Positions 1-7,825 of a DNA stretch of 12,983 nt are shown in pieces (within the stretch, counting starts at the first letter, position 1; each line of letters opens with the position of its first letter). The position numbers and the translations under genes were made by a program. This DNA is from DATGWF01 sp035299585. Its GTDB lineage: Bacteria > Actinomycetota > Actinomycetes > Actinomycetales > Microbacteriaceae. The notes beneath the pieces were generated by a model. That model made no database searches. It worked only from the letters and a program-made list of their open reading frames with translations, and was not told where the DNA came from. Location: the NCBI GenBank assembly GCA_035299585.1, contig DATGWF010000031.1:1-12983 (forward strand), read 5' to 3'.

Positions 1-841
1 CGAGCCATTCCTGCTGGATTTCGTCGGCGTAGTCGACGCGATAGGCGCGCTCGGCGCCGTATTCGAGGGCAACCTCGACGAGCCGGACACTGTTTGAGCT
101 GTTCGCCGAACCAACCACGATGACAACGTCGGCGTCCGCGGCAACTTTCTTAATCGCGACCTGGCGATTCTGCGTGGCGTAGCAAATGTCGTCGCTCGGC
201 GGATCCTGCAAATTCGGGAACCGCTCGCGCAAGCGACGGACGGTCTCGTAGGCCTCATCGACCGAGAGCGTGGTTTGCGAGAGCCACACCAGGTTGTCCG
301 GGTTCTCGACCTCGATGGAGTCGACATCGTCCGGGCTGTTCACGATGATCGTGCGCTCGGGCGCGTGGCCGAAGGTCCCTTCGACCTCTTCGTGACCGAC
401 ATGGCCGATGAGCAAAATCTGACGGTCGTCTCGGGCGAATCGCACGGCCTCGCGGTGCACCTTGGTCACGAGCGGACAGGTCGCGTCGATGGTGGTCAAT
501 CCGCGCGCTTCGGCGGCGGAAACGACCGCCGGTGACACGCCGTGCGCGCTGAACACGACGAGAGCCCCCTCCGGAACCTCTTCAACCTCGTCGACAAAGA
601 TGGCCCCCTTGGCCTCAAGCTCGGTAACGACGTGAATGTTGTGCACGATTTGCTTGCGCACGTAGACCGGGCTGCCATAGTGCTCGATGGCTTTCTCGAC
701 CGTCACGACCGCCCGATCGACGCCGGCACAATATCCGCGCGGAGCCGCGAGCAGGATGCGCTTTGGTCCGGGGGTCGGGATATCCTGAAGCGAGCCGCGA
801 CGCCCCGGAACACGGGGCATTCCCAAACCAATAGAAGTCAC
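1..841 (-). CDS. ispH: 4-hydroxy-3-methylbut-2-enyl diphosphate reductase (partial, C-terminus outside window)
   Basis: Last enzyme of the MEP isoprenoid pathway: a cytosolic [4Fe-4S] reductase that converts HMBPP to IPP and DMAPP. I translated it from the reverse strand. The three cluster cysteines are in family context: C38 in GYCAGVDRA, C122 in DATCPLVTKVH and C220 in CYATQNRQ. Also visible are AHGVSP (about 99-104), GHVGHEEVEGTFG and the late SANSSNS motif. About 280 codons are present. The family is usually 310-350 residues, so roughly the last 40-60 residues lie beyond base 1. Start: GTG at 841 is chosen because TAGACT sits exactly 6 bases upstream and an in-frame TAG within that hexamer rules out longer starts. 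ATG at 820 (MPRVPGRRG) is the alternative. The gene is divergent from xseA, as in many actinobacteria. Identity is secure; the start is probable. Confidence 0.96.
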   Translation of the reverse strand, partial: MTSIGLGMPRVPGRRGSLQDIPTPGPKRILLAAPRGYCAGVDRAVVTVEKAIEHYGSPVYVRKQIVHNIHVVTELEAKGAIFVDEVEEVPEGALVVFSAHGVSPAVVSAAEARGLTTIDATCPLVTKVHREAVRFARDDRQILLIGHVGHEEVEGTFGHAPERTIIVNSPDDVDSIEVENPDNLVWLSQTTLSVDEAYETVRRLRERFPNLQDPPSDDICYATQNRQVAIKKVAADADVVIVVGSANSSNSVRLVEVALEYGAERAYRVDYADEIQQEWL

Positions 842-847
842 GGCGCA

Positions 848-853
848 AGTCTA
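848..853 (-). promoter_or_regulatory. Probable leaderless -10 element of ispH (TAGACT)
   Basis: Read on the reverse strand, TAGACT is followed by six bases and then GTG (841). This matches the actinobacterial TANNNT -10 with transcription starting on or next to the start codon. No convincing -35 is visible. The same hexamer recurs before several other genes in the window. Confidence 0.6.
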
Positions 854-871
854 GGCGAAGGGCGCGGCACA

Positions 872-2104
872 GTGACTGAGAGCGAGCCGAACGGGTCGGG
901 CATGTCGACTCGCGAGGAGCCGTGGTCGGTCGCGCTCCTGTCCGCCAAAATCAAGGGCTGGATCGACCGTCTCGGCACCGCGTGGGTTGAGGGCGAAATC
1001 ACCCAGTGGGGCGTGTCGGCCGGCAACGTCTACGGCAAACTCAAGGACCTGCGCGAAGACGCCACCCTGAGTTTCAACGTCTGGTCGAGCACGCGAGCCA
1101 AGTTCGATTCCGACTTCGCGCAGGGCGATCGCGTCATCGCCCTCGTGAAACCCAACTGGTGGGTCAAGGGCGGCAGCCTCACGATGAACGTCCTCGAGAT
1201 GCGCCACGTTGGCCTCGGCGACCTGCTTGAGCAGATTGAACGCTTGCGGGCACAGCTCGCGAGCGAGGGACTGTTCGACCCCTCGCGCAAGCGGGCAATC
1301 CCGTTCCTCCCCAATCGCATCGGGCTCATCACCGGCAAAGACTCCGACGCCGAAAAGGACGTCATTCGCAACGCCACCCTGCGTTGGCCGAACGTGCAGT
1401 TCGAGGTTGTCCACGCCGCCGTGCAGGGTGATCGGTGTGTGCCGGAAGTTCTGGCGGCACTCGCGACACTCGAGGCGAACCCCGAGGTCGATGTCATCGT
1501 TATCGCTCGCGGCGGCGGTGATTTCCAAAACCTTCTCGGATTCAGCGACGAACGACTCCTGCGGGCGGTTGCGGACGCGACCACCCCGGTCGTATCCGCC
1601 ATTGGGCATGAAGCAGACCGGCCACTGCTTGACGAGGTCGCTGACCTTCGAGCGTCGACCCCGACAGATGCAGCCAAGCGCATTGTGCCCGACGTCGCCG
1701 ATGAACTCGACCGCGTTGCAGGTGCCCGCCAGCTCGTGCGAAGTCGCCTGACGAGTCTCATCACCACGGAAATCGGACGCATCGAGACGATTCGTTCCCG
1801 TCCCGTGCTCGCTCGACCAGAAACCATCATCGACTCCCGCTCGGAAGATCTCACTCGGTGGGTGGCACGCTCGAATGAGCTCGTCCGCATGGTCATCGAA
1901 CGCGCGGAGGCCAAACAGGCTGAACTCCGCGCCCATTTGCGCGGGCTGTCCCCACAATCGACCCTCGATCGCGGCTTTGCCATCGTGCAACTCGCGGACG
2001 GGTCGGTGGTCCGAGAGCCGTCTGTTGCCGCCGCAACAACTCCCCTGACCGTCACCGTTGCCGGCGGCCGATTCGGCGCCGTCTCGACCGGCAATTCTGA
2101 CTAA
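872..2104 (+). CDS. xseA: Exodeoxyribonuclease VII large subunit
   Basis: Large subunit of the ATP-independent single-strand exonuclease VII, which acts with XseB in DNA repair. About 410 residues. The N-terminal OB-fold (about 15-115) begins with SVALLSAKIKGWIDRLGTAWVEGEI, given here as a landmark. The catalytic domain follows, with ITGKDSDAEKDVI (about 153-165), IARGGGDFQNLLGFSDERL (from about 212) and GHEADRPLLDEVADLRASTPTDAAKR (from about 245), aligning with the IARGGG...FNDE...GHE-D...ADLRA-TP signature of the family. A helical C-terminus ends in a short beta-rich tail. Start: GTG at 872 has GAAGGG nine bases upstream; ATG at 902 is a close second. The open frame back to 542 lies antisense to ispH and is not part of the gene. 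xseB follows after 9 bases. Identity is secure. Confidence 0.95.
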   Translation: MTESEPNGSGMSTREEPWSVALLSAKIKGWIDRLGTAWVEGEITQWGVSAGNVYGKLKDLREDATLSFNVWSSTRAKFDSDFAQGDRVIALVKPNWWVKGGSLTMNVLEMRHVGLGDLLEQIERLRAQLASEGLFDPSRKRAIPFLPNRIGLITGKDSDAEKDVIRNATLRWPNVQFEVVHAAVQGDRCVPEVLAALATLEANPEVDVIVIARGGGDFQNLLGFSDERLLRAVADATTPVVSAIGHEADRPLLDEVADLRASTPTDAAKRIVPDVADELDRVAGARQLVRSRLTSLITTEIGRIETIRSRPVLARPETIIDSRSEDLTRWVARSNELVRMVIERAEAKQAELRAHLRGLSPQSTLDRGFAIVQLADGSVVREPSVAAATTPLTVTVAGGRFGAVSTGNSD

Positions 2105-2107
2105 ACT
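2102..2107 (+). promoter_or_regulatory. Probable leaderless -10 element of xseB (TAAACT), overlapping the xseA stop
   Basis: TAAACT is followed by six bases and then the ATG of xseB at 2114. Its first three bases are the TAA stop codon of xseA. It could give xseB and the genes behind it a promoter of their own within the xseA operon. No clear Shine-Dalgarno fits in the 9-base gap, which favours leaderless translation or coupling. Confidence 0.5.
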
Positions 2108-2113
2108 GGGCGC

Positions 2114-2323
2114 ATGGCCGAAACCCCCGTTTCTGAGCTCAGCTACGAGCAAGCGCGTGACGAACTTGTGACGGTCGTGAACTCGCTCGAACAGGGATCG
2201 CAATCACTCGAGGACTCTATTGCCCTCTGGGAACGTGGCGAAGCCCTCGCTGCTCGCTGCGAAGAGTGGCTGATTGGTGCGAAGGCACGGCTCGAAGCCG
2301 CGCGTTCGGGGGCCGCCAAGTAA
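2114..2323 (+). CDS. xseB: Exodeoxyribonuclease VII small subunit
   Basis: Small subunit of exonuclease VII; several copies bind the XseA C-terminal helices to form the active nuclease. The 69 residues are of usual family length and almost entirely helical. The family core is clear: LSYEQARDELVTVVNSLEQG, then SLEDSIALWERGEALAARCEEWL, matching the usual E-A-x-x-E-L-x-x-I-V-x-x-LE-G and L-E-x-S-L-x-L-x-E-G-x-x-L pattern. It lies 9 bases after xseA. Its TAA stop shares one base with the next ATG (TAATG), so translational coupling to the DUF4245 gene is likely. Function follows from both sequence and adjacency to xseA. Confidence 0.95.
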   Translation: MAETPVSELSYEQARDELVTVVNSLEQGSQSLEDSIALWERGEALAARCEEWLIGAKARLEAARSGAAK

Positions 2324-2964
2324 TGGCTTCCGGCCGGATTGTTGCCGAGCTGGGACGTCCCGAAACCCCAGAGGAGACGGCCGCCCGTAAAGCGCGAGAA
2401 TCACGGCAGTATCGCGAACGCAAGACGGTTTCAAACCTCATCGCAGCGCTCCTTGCGACGCTCATCGGTGTGGCCGTCATCGTGCTCGCTGTCCCTCGAC
2501 CCGATGCACCCATCGACCGGTCCGTCAACGCGCAGCAGGTCGCTCGTGACGCGGTATCCGTGCTTGGAGCCACCGCGCTCGTACCGAATATTCAGGGCAC
2601 CGTCAACGTCGCCGAGGTGCGCACGTCCGCAGACAACGTGGTCGCCTGGAACCTCGGTTGGGTCACCCCGAGCAATCAGTTCATCGGCATGATGCAATCC
2701 ACCAACGCCAACCCGACCTGGGTGTCGAAGCAGTTCGGCGACACCGCGCCGACCGGCTCCACCACCATCGGCGGAGTCGACTGGGTCGTTACCGACAATC
2801 GCACGGCCGGAACCGAGGTTGGCAACGCCCGCTACGGCGTGACCACAGAGTTTGTCGCGGCGGATGGTTCCACCCAGACCGTCCTGGTCTTCGGAACCGC
2901 AACCGAGGCGGAAATGACGCGCGCAATCGCCGCGGTTGCCGCCAGCATCTTGGCGGTGAAGTAG
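2323..2964 (+). CDS. DUF4245 domain-containing membrane-anchored protein
   Basis: A 213-residue actinobacterial protein of unknown function. The first 35 residues are charged and cytoplasmic (GRPETPEETAARKARESRQY). One transmembrane segment spans about residues 37-57 (VSNLIAALLATLIGVAVIVL), followed by PRPDAPIDRSV and a soluble domain of about 150 residues predicted to be outside the membrane. No catalytic motif or lipobox is visible, and the single hydrophobic segment is probably an uncleaved anchor. The family assignment rests on overall pattern and on its place beside xseB and fumC, where DUF4245 proteins sit in other actinobacteria (M. tuberculosis Rv1100, from memory). The ATG at 2323 overlaps the xseB stop by one base; the open frame extends upstream but inside xseB. 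Its TAG overlaps the next GTG by one base. Confidence 0.8.
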   Translation: MASGRIVAELGRPETPEETAARKARESRQYRERKTVSNLIAALLATLIGVAVIVLAVPRPDAPIDRSVNAQQVARDAVSVLGATALVPNIQGTVNVAEVRTSADNVVAWNLGWVTPSNQFIGMMQSTNANPTWVSKQFGDTAPTGSTTIGGVDWVVTDNRTAGTEVGNARYGVTTEFVAADGSTQTVLVFGTATEAEMTRAIAAVAASILAVK

Positions 2965-3599
2965 TGCCCGGGCGGGCGTGGCGCGAACTCGTCGCCGGGA
3001 ACGAGCGGTTCATACGCGGCGAACCGGAGCATCCCCGCCAAGACGCCGAACGACGCACCGCGGTGTCCGGTTCGCAACACCCGCGGGTCGCGATCTTCGG
3101 CTGTAGCGACTCGCGGCTGTCCGCGGAAATCATTTTCGACGTCGGCCTCGGTGACGCCTTCGTAGTGCGCAATGCCGGCCAGGTCATTTCCGACTCCGTC
3201 GTCGGCTCGCTCGAGTACGCCGTGAGTGTGCTCGGGGTTCACCTCATTCTCGTCCTCGGGCACGACAATTGCGGGGCGGTCGGTGCCGCCATCGCTTCGC
3301 TCGGCCCGGATGCCAGCCCGCTCCCGCCGCACATCGCGGATCTCATCGCTCCGATTGTCCCGGCCGTGCGCCGCGTCAGCGGTTCGCGGGACGGCGAGGC
3401 AGTCGATCCCGCATCGCTCGACCTCTCGCACGTGGGCCGCGAGCACTTGCGCGACACCATCGCAGAGCTCCTCGAGCGGAGTGAACTCATTAGCGATGCC
3501 ATCGCCTCAGGTGAGGTGGGCATCGTTGGCGCGAACTATCGGCTCTCAGAGGGCCGCGCCGAACCCGACATCATCGTCGGCGACATCGACCTTTCCTGA
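2964..3599 (+). CDS. Beta-class carbonic anhydrase
   Basis: Cytosolic zinc enzyme interconverting CO2 and bicarbonate, feeding carboxylases and pH balance. In the 211 residues the beta-class zinc site is complete: C47-S-D49-S-R51 in FGCSDSR, then H100 and C103 in GHDNCGAVGAA. C47, H100 and C103 are the expected zinc ligands, and D49/R51 form the usual dyad. The N-terminus, WRELVAGNERFIRGEPEHPRQ, aligns well with mycobacterial enzymes of the Rv3588c type. Start: GTG at 2964 shares one base with the TAG of the DUF4245 gene (TAGTG) and puts WRELVAGNERF at the expected distance; the longer open frame from 2658 lies within DUF4245. fumC follows 29 bases later in the same direction, so co-expression is likely. 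Identity is secure. Confidence 0.94.
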   Translation: MPGRAWRELVAGNERFIRGEPEHPRQDAERRTAVSGSQHPRVAIFGCSDSRLSAEIIFDVGLGDAFVVRNAGQVISDSVVGSLEYAVSVLGVHLILVLGHDNCGAVGAAIASLGPDASPLPPHIADLIAPIVPAVRRVSGSRDGEAVDPASLDLSHVGREHLRDTIAELLERSELISDAIASGEVGIVGANYRLSEGRAEPDIIVGDIDLS

Positions 3600-3628
3600 C
3601 CACATCCGTAACGCAAAGGGGCTGCCTC

Positions 3629-5023
<1,395 letters not shown>

Positions 5024-5037
5024 CGGGTACCGATAGC

Positions 5038-5070
5038 GCGGTGGGGCCGGTCTTCGACCGGCCCCACCGC
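5038..5070. terminator. GC-rich bidirectional hairpin terminator between fumC and the leftward membrane gene
   Basis: A 15-bp perfect inverted repeat (5038-5052 with 5056-5070) around a 3-base TTC loop; the core is GTGGGGCCGGTC/GACCGGCCCCAC. It lies 14 bases past the fumC stop and 75 bases past the leftward stop at 5146. No T-tract follows on either strand, which is common for actinobacterial terminators. Being symmetric, it could serve both converging transcripts. Confidence 0.85.
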
Positions 5071-5145
5071 CATCTCACGGCCGTTCAGCCGGGAAGAGGT
5101 ATTCGGCGCAGTGCCGTCACGCACACCTTCTGGAGCGGACTTTGG

Positions 5146-5463
5146 TCAAGCGCTCCAGCCGCGAACCAGCTTGTAGAGGACGTATCCGGAGCACGCAGCG
5201 TGAATCAACCAGAGGACCACGAGGCGCGCCAGATGGAAACGTGCGACCGGGATCACGAGAACGACCACCGAGAGGAGCGTGCTCAAGGTGGCGGAAAAGG
5301 CAGCCACGGCGAACGGCACGACCGCGAAGAAAAAGACAAGAGTGAGGGCGGGGAGATGCGGAATGTGCCTGAAAGCTATCAACGCAACGACGAAGACCAC
5401 CGCGGTGTTGAACCACAAGAGGACAATCGTCGCGAGATTCTGGGCCTTTGTGGAGAGCGACAT
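5146..5463 (-). CDS. Small multi-pass membrane protein, function unknown
   Basis: A 105-residue, strongly hydrophobic protein not assigned to a named family. Hydrophobic stretches lie at about 10-31 (LATIVLLWFNTAVVFVVALI), 37-57 (HLPALTLVFFFAVVPFAVAAF), 58-72 and 79-97. Short positively charged ends or loops (STKAQN, VARFHLARL, YKLVRGWSA) suggest three or four membrane helices. No catalytic motif is visible. Start: ATG at 5463 is preceded at exactly 6 bases by TACCCT, a TANNNT element, and by no good ribosome site, so the transcript may be leaderless. It lies 50 bases downstream of phoH2 in the same direction and ends facing the fumC terminator. Reality of the gene is supported by its hydrophobic pattern, promoter placement and the otherwise empty interval. 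Confidence 0.72.
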   Translation of the reverse strand: MSLSTKAQNLATIVLLWFNTAVVFVVALIAFRHIPHLPALTLVFFFAVVPFAVAAFSATLSTLLSVVVLVIPVARFHLARLVVLWLIHAACSGYVLYKLVRGWSA

Positions 5464-5469
5464 CGCAGC

Positions 5470-5475
5470 AGGGTA
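5470..5475 (-). promoter_or_regulatory. Candidate leaderless -10 (TACCCT) for the small membrane gene
   Basis: Reverse-strand TACCCT, six bases, then ATG at 5463. It keeps the invariant TA and final T of the actinobacterial -10 and the same 6-base spacing seen for ispH, xseB and the AI-2E gene. It is the weakest match of the set. Confidence 0.4.
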
Positions 5476-5513
5476 GCGGCGATGGGTTGCGGCTCGCGCT
5501 CGTTCACACCGCG

Positions 5514-6866
5514 CTACGCAAGCTCTGCTCCGTCGAGGACTTCGGAAACCAGGGCCGCAATGGCGGAGCGCTCGGAGCGCACGAGCGTCATATGCGCGAA
5601 CAGTTGGTGCCCCTTGAGCGATTCGATGACCGAGGCGATGCCGTCGTAGCGCCCGACGCGGAGGTTGTCCCGCTGCGCGACGTCGTGCGTGAGCACGACC
5701 CGCGAATTCTGGCCGATGCGGCTGAGCACGGTGAGGAGCACATTGCGCTCGAGCGATTGGGCCTCATCGACGATGACAAACGAATCGTGCAATGATCGCC
5801 CGCGAATGTGGGTAAGCGGCAAGACCTCGAGCAGCCCTCGCTCGACGATTTCATCGAGAACGTTATCGCTCACGAGTGAACCAAGGGTGTCGAAGACTGC
5901 CTGACCCCACGGGTTCATCTTCTCCCCCTGATCGCCGGGCAAGTAGCCGAGCTCTTGCCCTCCCACGGCGTAGAGCGGACGGAAGACGACAATCTTTTTG
6001 TGCATCCCACGCTCGAGGACTGCCTCGAGGCCGGCGCAGAGCGCGAGTGCTGACTTGCCGGTGCCCGCTTTGCCGCCGAGCGAGACGATGCCAATGTCGG
6101 GGTCGAGCAGCAGGTCGATGGCGAGACGCTGCTCCGCGCTCCGCCCGTGCAGACCGAACACCTCACGGTCGCCGCGAATCAGTCGCACAACGCCGTCGCC
6201 CATCACACGGCCCAGCGCCGAGCCACGGTCAGAGTGGAGTACGAGGCCGGTGTTCACCGGATGCTCCCGCGCTGCCGCGAGACGGAGCTCCTCGTTCTCA
6301 TAGAGCTCGGACATGTCAGCGGAACTCAGCGTCAGCTCGGCCATGCCGGTCCAGCCCGAATCGACAGCCAGTTCCGCCCGGTATTCTTCGGCGTCGAGAC
6401 CGATGGCGGCCGCCTTCACTCGAAGCGGAAGGTCCTTTGAGACCACGGTGACATCCAAGCCATCGTGGGCCAGATTGAAGGCGCACGCGAGAATCCGACT
6501 GTCGTTGTCGGCAAGTCGTAAGCCGCTCGGAAGCAACTCTTGCGAGCTGTGGTTGAGCTCGACCCTGAGGGTGCCGCCGTCACCGACCGGGATGGGAAAG
6601 TCGAGTCGTTCGTGGGCGACCCGCAAATCGTCGAGCGTGCGCAGCGCCTGTCGGGCAAAGTAGCCAATTTCGGGGTCGTGGCGCTTACCCTCGAGCTCGG
6701 CGATGACGACGACCGGGATCACCACGGAATGTTCGGCGAAGCGGAAGAACGCGGTTGGATCAGACAGCAAAACCGAGGTATCGAGCACATAGGTTCGCTC
6801 GCGAGTCTTCGTCGATGTCGCGCTCGATCGCTTGGTGGTGGACTTGGGCTGTGCGGATTCGGCCAC
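5514..6866 (-). CDS. phoH2: PIN domain-PhoH ATPase fusion (PhoH2-type RNase/RNA helicase)
   Basis: A 450-residue two-domain protein. The N-terminal PIN nuclease (about 25-160) begins RTYVLDTSVLLSDP, with acidic residues D29, E57 (VIAELEG) and D120/D122 (LADNDSR) expected to bind metal. The C-terminal PhoH-type P-loop ATPase (about 230-450) has Walker A GGKAGTGKS at 264-272 and Walker B FVIVDEAQS with D367/E368, followed by VVLTHDVAQRDN. Mycobacterial PhoH2 proteins of this architecture are reported to unwind and cut RNA; that activity here is inferred. The first 24 residues are basic and Ser/Thr-rich. Start: GTG at 6866 has GGGAG five bases before it; ATG at 6887 gives 7 extra residues without a comparable site. 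It lies 162 bases downstream of the isoprenyl transferase, same direction. No VapB-like antitoxin frame was recognised upstream. Confidence 0.92.
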   Translation of the reverse strand: MAESAQPKSTTKRSSATSTKTRERTYVLDTSVLLSDPTAFFRFAEHSVVIPVVVIAELEGKRHDPEIGYFARQALRTLDDLRVAHERLDFPIPVGDGGTLRVELNHSSQELLPSGLRLADNDSRILACAFNLAHDGLDVTVVSKDLPLRVKAAAIGLDAEEYRAELAVDSGWTGMAELTLSSADMSELYENEELRLAAAREHPVNTGLVLHSDRGSALGRVMGDGVVRLIRGDREVFGLHGRSAEQRLAIDLLLDPDIGIVSLGGKAGTGKSALALCAGLEAVLERGMHKKIVVFRPLYAVGGQELGYLPGDQGEKMNPWGQAVFDTLGSLVSDNVLDEIVERGLLEVLPLTHIRGRSLHDSFVIVDEAQSLERNVLLTVLSRIGQNSRVVLTHDVAQRDNLRVGRYDGIASVIESLKGHQLFAHMTLVRSERSAIAALVSEVLDGAELA

Positions 6867-6871
6867 GGTGA

Positions 6872-6876
6872 CTCCC
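6872..6876 (-). promoter_or_regulatory. Ribosome binding site deciding the phoH2 start
   Basis: Reverse-strand GGGAG ends five bases before GTG (6866). The upstream ATG at 6887 would place this site inside the gene. Just upstream, 6882-6895 can form a GAGCA/TGCTC stem closed by a GCGA tetraloop, which would lie in the 5' leader. Confidence 0.6.
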
Positions 6877-6965
6877 GTCGCGAGCATCGCTGCTCATTCA
6901 GTTGTGAGTTGACCGAACGGCGGGCCCTTCGGCCTTCCCAAACAGGTGTGTTGCCTGTTGCCCCG

Positions 6966-6971
6966 AACCTA
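6966..6971 (-). promoter_or_regulatory. Possible -10 element (TAGGTT) upstream of phoH2
   Basis: Reverse-strand TAGGTT in the 162-base gap after the isoprenyl transferase. It would give a leader of about 90 bases before the GTG at 6866. No good -35 is visible, so this is only a candidate; phoH2 could also be read through from upstream. Confidence 0.25.
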
Positions 6972-7028
6972 CGGCCGCCGCTCGCGAAGCCCGGGAGCGA
7001 CACGCCATCTTGAGCGGGAGTTGAGGAA

Positions 7029-7811
7029 CTATTTTCCGAATCGGCGATGACGGCCAACGTAGTCGCGCAGGGCCCGCAGAAAGTCAACCTTCCGCAGGTC
7101 CGGGCCGAGGGCTTCGACAAAATAGAACTCGCTGTGCGCCGCCTGCCACAGCATGAAATCGCTCAGTCGCTGCTCCCCCGAGGTGCGGATGACGAGGTCG
7201 GGATCAGGCAGTCCCCCGGTGTAGAGATGCTCGGCGATGAGTTCGGGGCTGATTGCGTCGGCAAGCTCATCGAGCGAGCGCCCTTCCGAGACGTAGTGCG
7301 CCACGATGGACCGCATGGCGTCGGTAATTTCCTTGCGCCCGCCGTACCCGACCGCGAGGTTGATGTGCATTCCGCGCTTGGACGCTGTCGTTGCGCTCGC
7401 CTCGGTGAGGGCATCCACCAAGCCCTCGGGAAGTCCCGCATCCGAGCCGATGTGGTGGATTTGCCAGTCACGAACCCGGCTCAAATCGCGAGCAAGGTCG
7501 GCAATAATTGCGGTCAACTCGCTGAGTTCGGCAGCGGCTCGGTTGCCGAGATTGTCCGCCGAGAGCAAGTACAGCGTGACCATCTGGATGCCGAGGTCGT
7601 CACACCAGGTCAGGAATTCGCGCATGCGAGCCGCGCCGGCGCGATGGCCGTGCGCCGCAGTTGCGAGCCCGAGCTGCTTCGCCCAGCGTCGATTTCCATC
7701 GATGATCATGGCGATGTGGTGTGGGAGTGTTTCCGAGCGCAGAGAACGCTGCAGTCGGCCCTCGTACAACTGGTAGAGGAGCCCGTGGCGTTCGGTCGGC
7801 TCGCGATGCAT
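7029..7811 (-). CDS. Isoprenyl (cis-prenyl) transferase, UppS family; possibly short-chain Z-FPP synthase
   Basis: Adds IPP units in cis configuration to an allylic diphosphate, at the cytosolic face of the membrane, for polyprenyl carrier lipids. In the 260 residues the family signature is complete: MIIDGNRRWAK with catalytic D38, TLYLLSADNLGNR (79-91), and the C-terminal DLVIRTSGEQRLSDFMLWQ with FYFVEA. After the Y of TLY lies Leu82 where E. coli UppS has Ala69 (TLYAFS). From memory, the mycobacterial Z-farnesyl diphosphate synthase Rv1086 also has Leu there, so a short product is plausible. The neighbour is a hemolysin III gene, as beside Rv1086. Start: ATG at 7811 is chosen because TAGACT lies 8 bases upstream; the GTG at 7835 lies upstream of that promoter element. 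The family call is certain; chain length is inferred. Confidence 0.94.
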   Translation of the reverse strand: MHREPTERHGLLYQLYEGRLQRSLRSETLPHHIAMIIDGNRRWAKQLGLATAAHGHRAGAARMREFLTWCDDLGIQMVTLYLLSADNLGNRAAAELSELTAIIADLARDLSRVRDWQIHHIGSDAGLPEGLVDALTEASATTASKRGMHINLAVGYGGRKEITDAMRSIVAHYVSEGRSLDELADAISPELIAEHLYTGGLPDPDLVIRTSGEQRLSDFMLWQAAHSEFYFVEALGPDLRKVDFLRALRDYVGRHRRFGK

Positions 7812-7819
7812 CGTCTCCG

Positions 7820-7825
7820 AGTCTA
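7820..7825 (-). promoter_or_regulatory. Probable -10 element of the isoprenyl transferase (TAGACT)
   Basis: Reverse-strand TAGACT, eight bases (containing GGAG), then ATG at 7811. The transcript would have at most one or two leader bases. It excludes the GTG at 7835 as a start for this transcript. Confidence 0.55.

Noticed and set aside
542..871. Upstream extension of the xseA reading frame
   Set aside because: This segment is antisense to conserved ispH, and XseA homologues begin shortly before the W-x-V-x-x-LS segment.
851..2203. 450-residue open frame on the reverse strand across xseA
   Set aside because: It lies wholly antisense to a clear xseA with intact motifs. Its translation shows no family pattern; long antisense frames are expected in GC-rich genes.
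2658..2963. Extended N-terminus for the carbonic anhydrase frame
   Set aside because: It overlaps DUF4245 out of frame and reads as Arg/His-rich shadow sequence. The family N-terminus begins at WRELVAGNERF, just after GTG 2964.
6941..6959. AACAGG/CCTGTT inverted repeat between the isoprenyl transferase and phoH2 as a terminator
   Set aside because: The stem is only six base pairs, with a 7-base loop and no T-tract; too weak to call.
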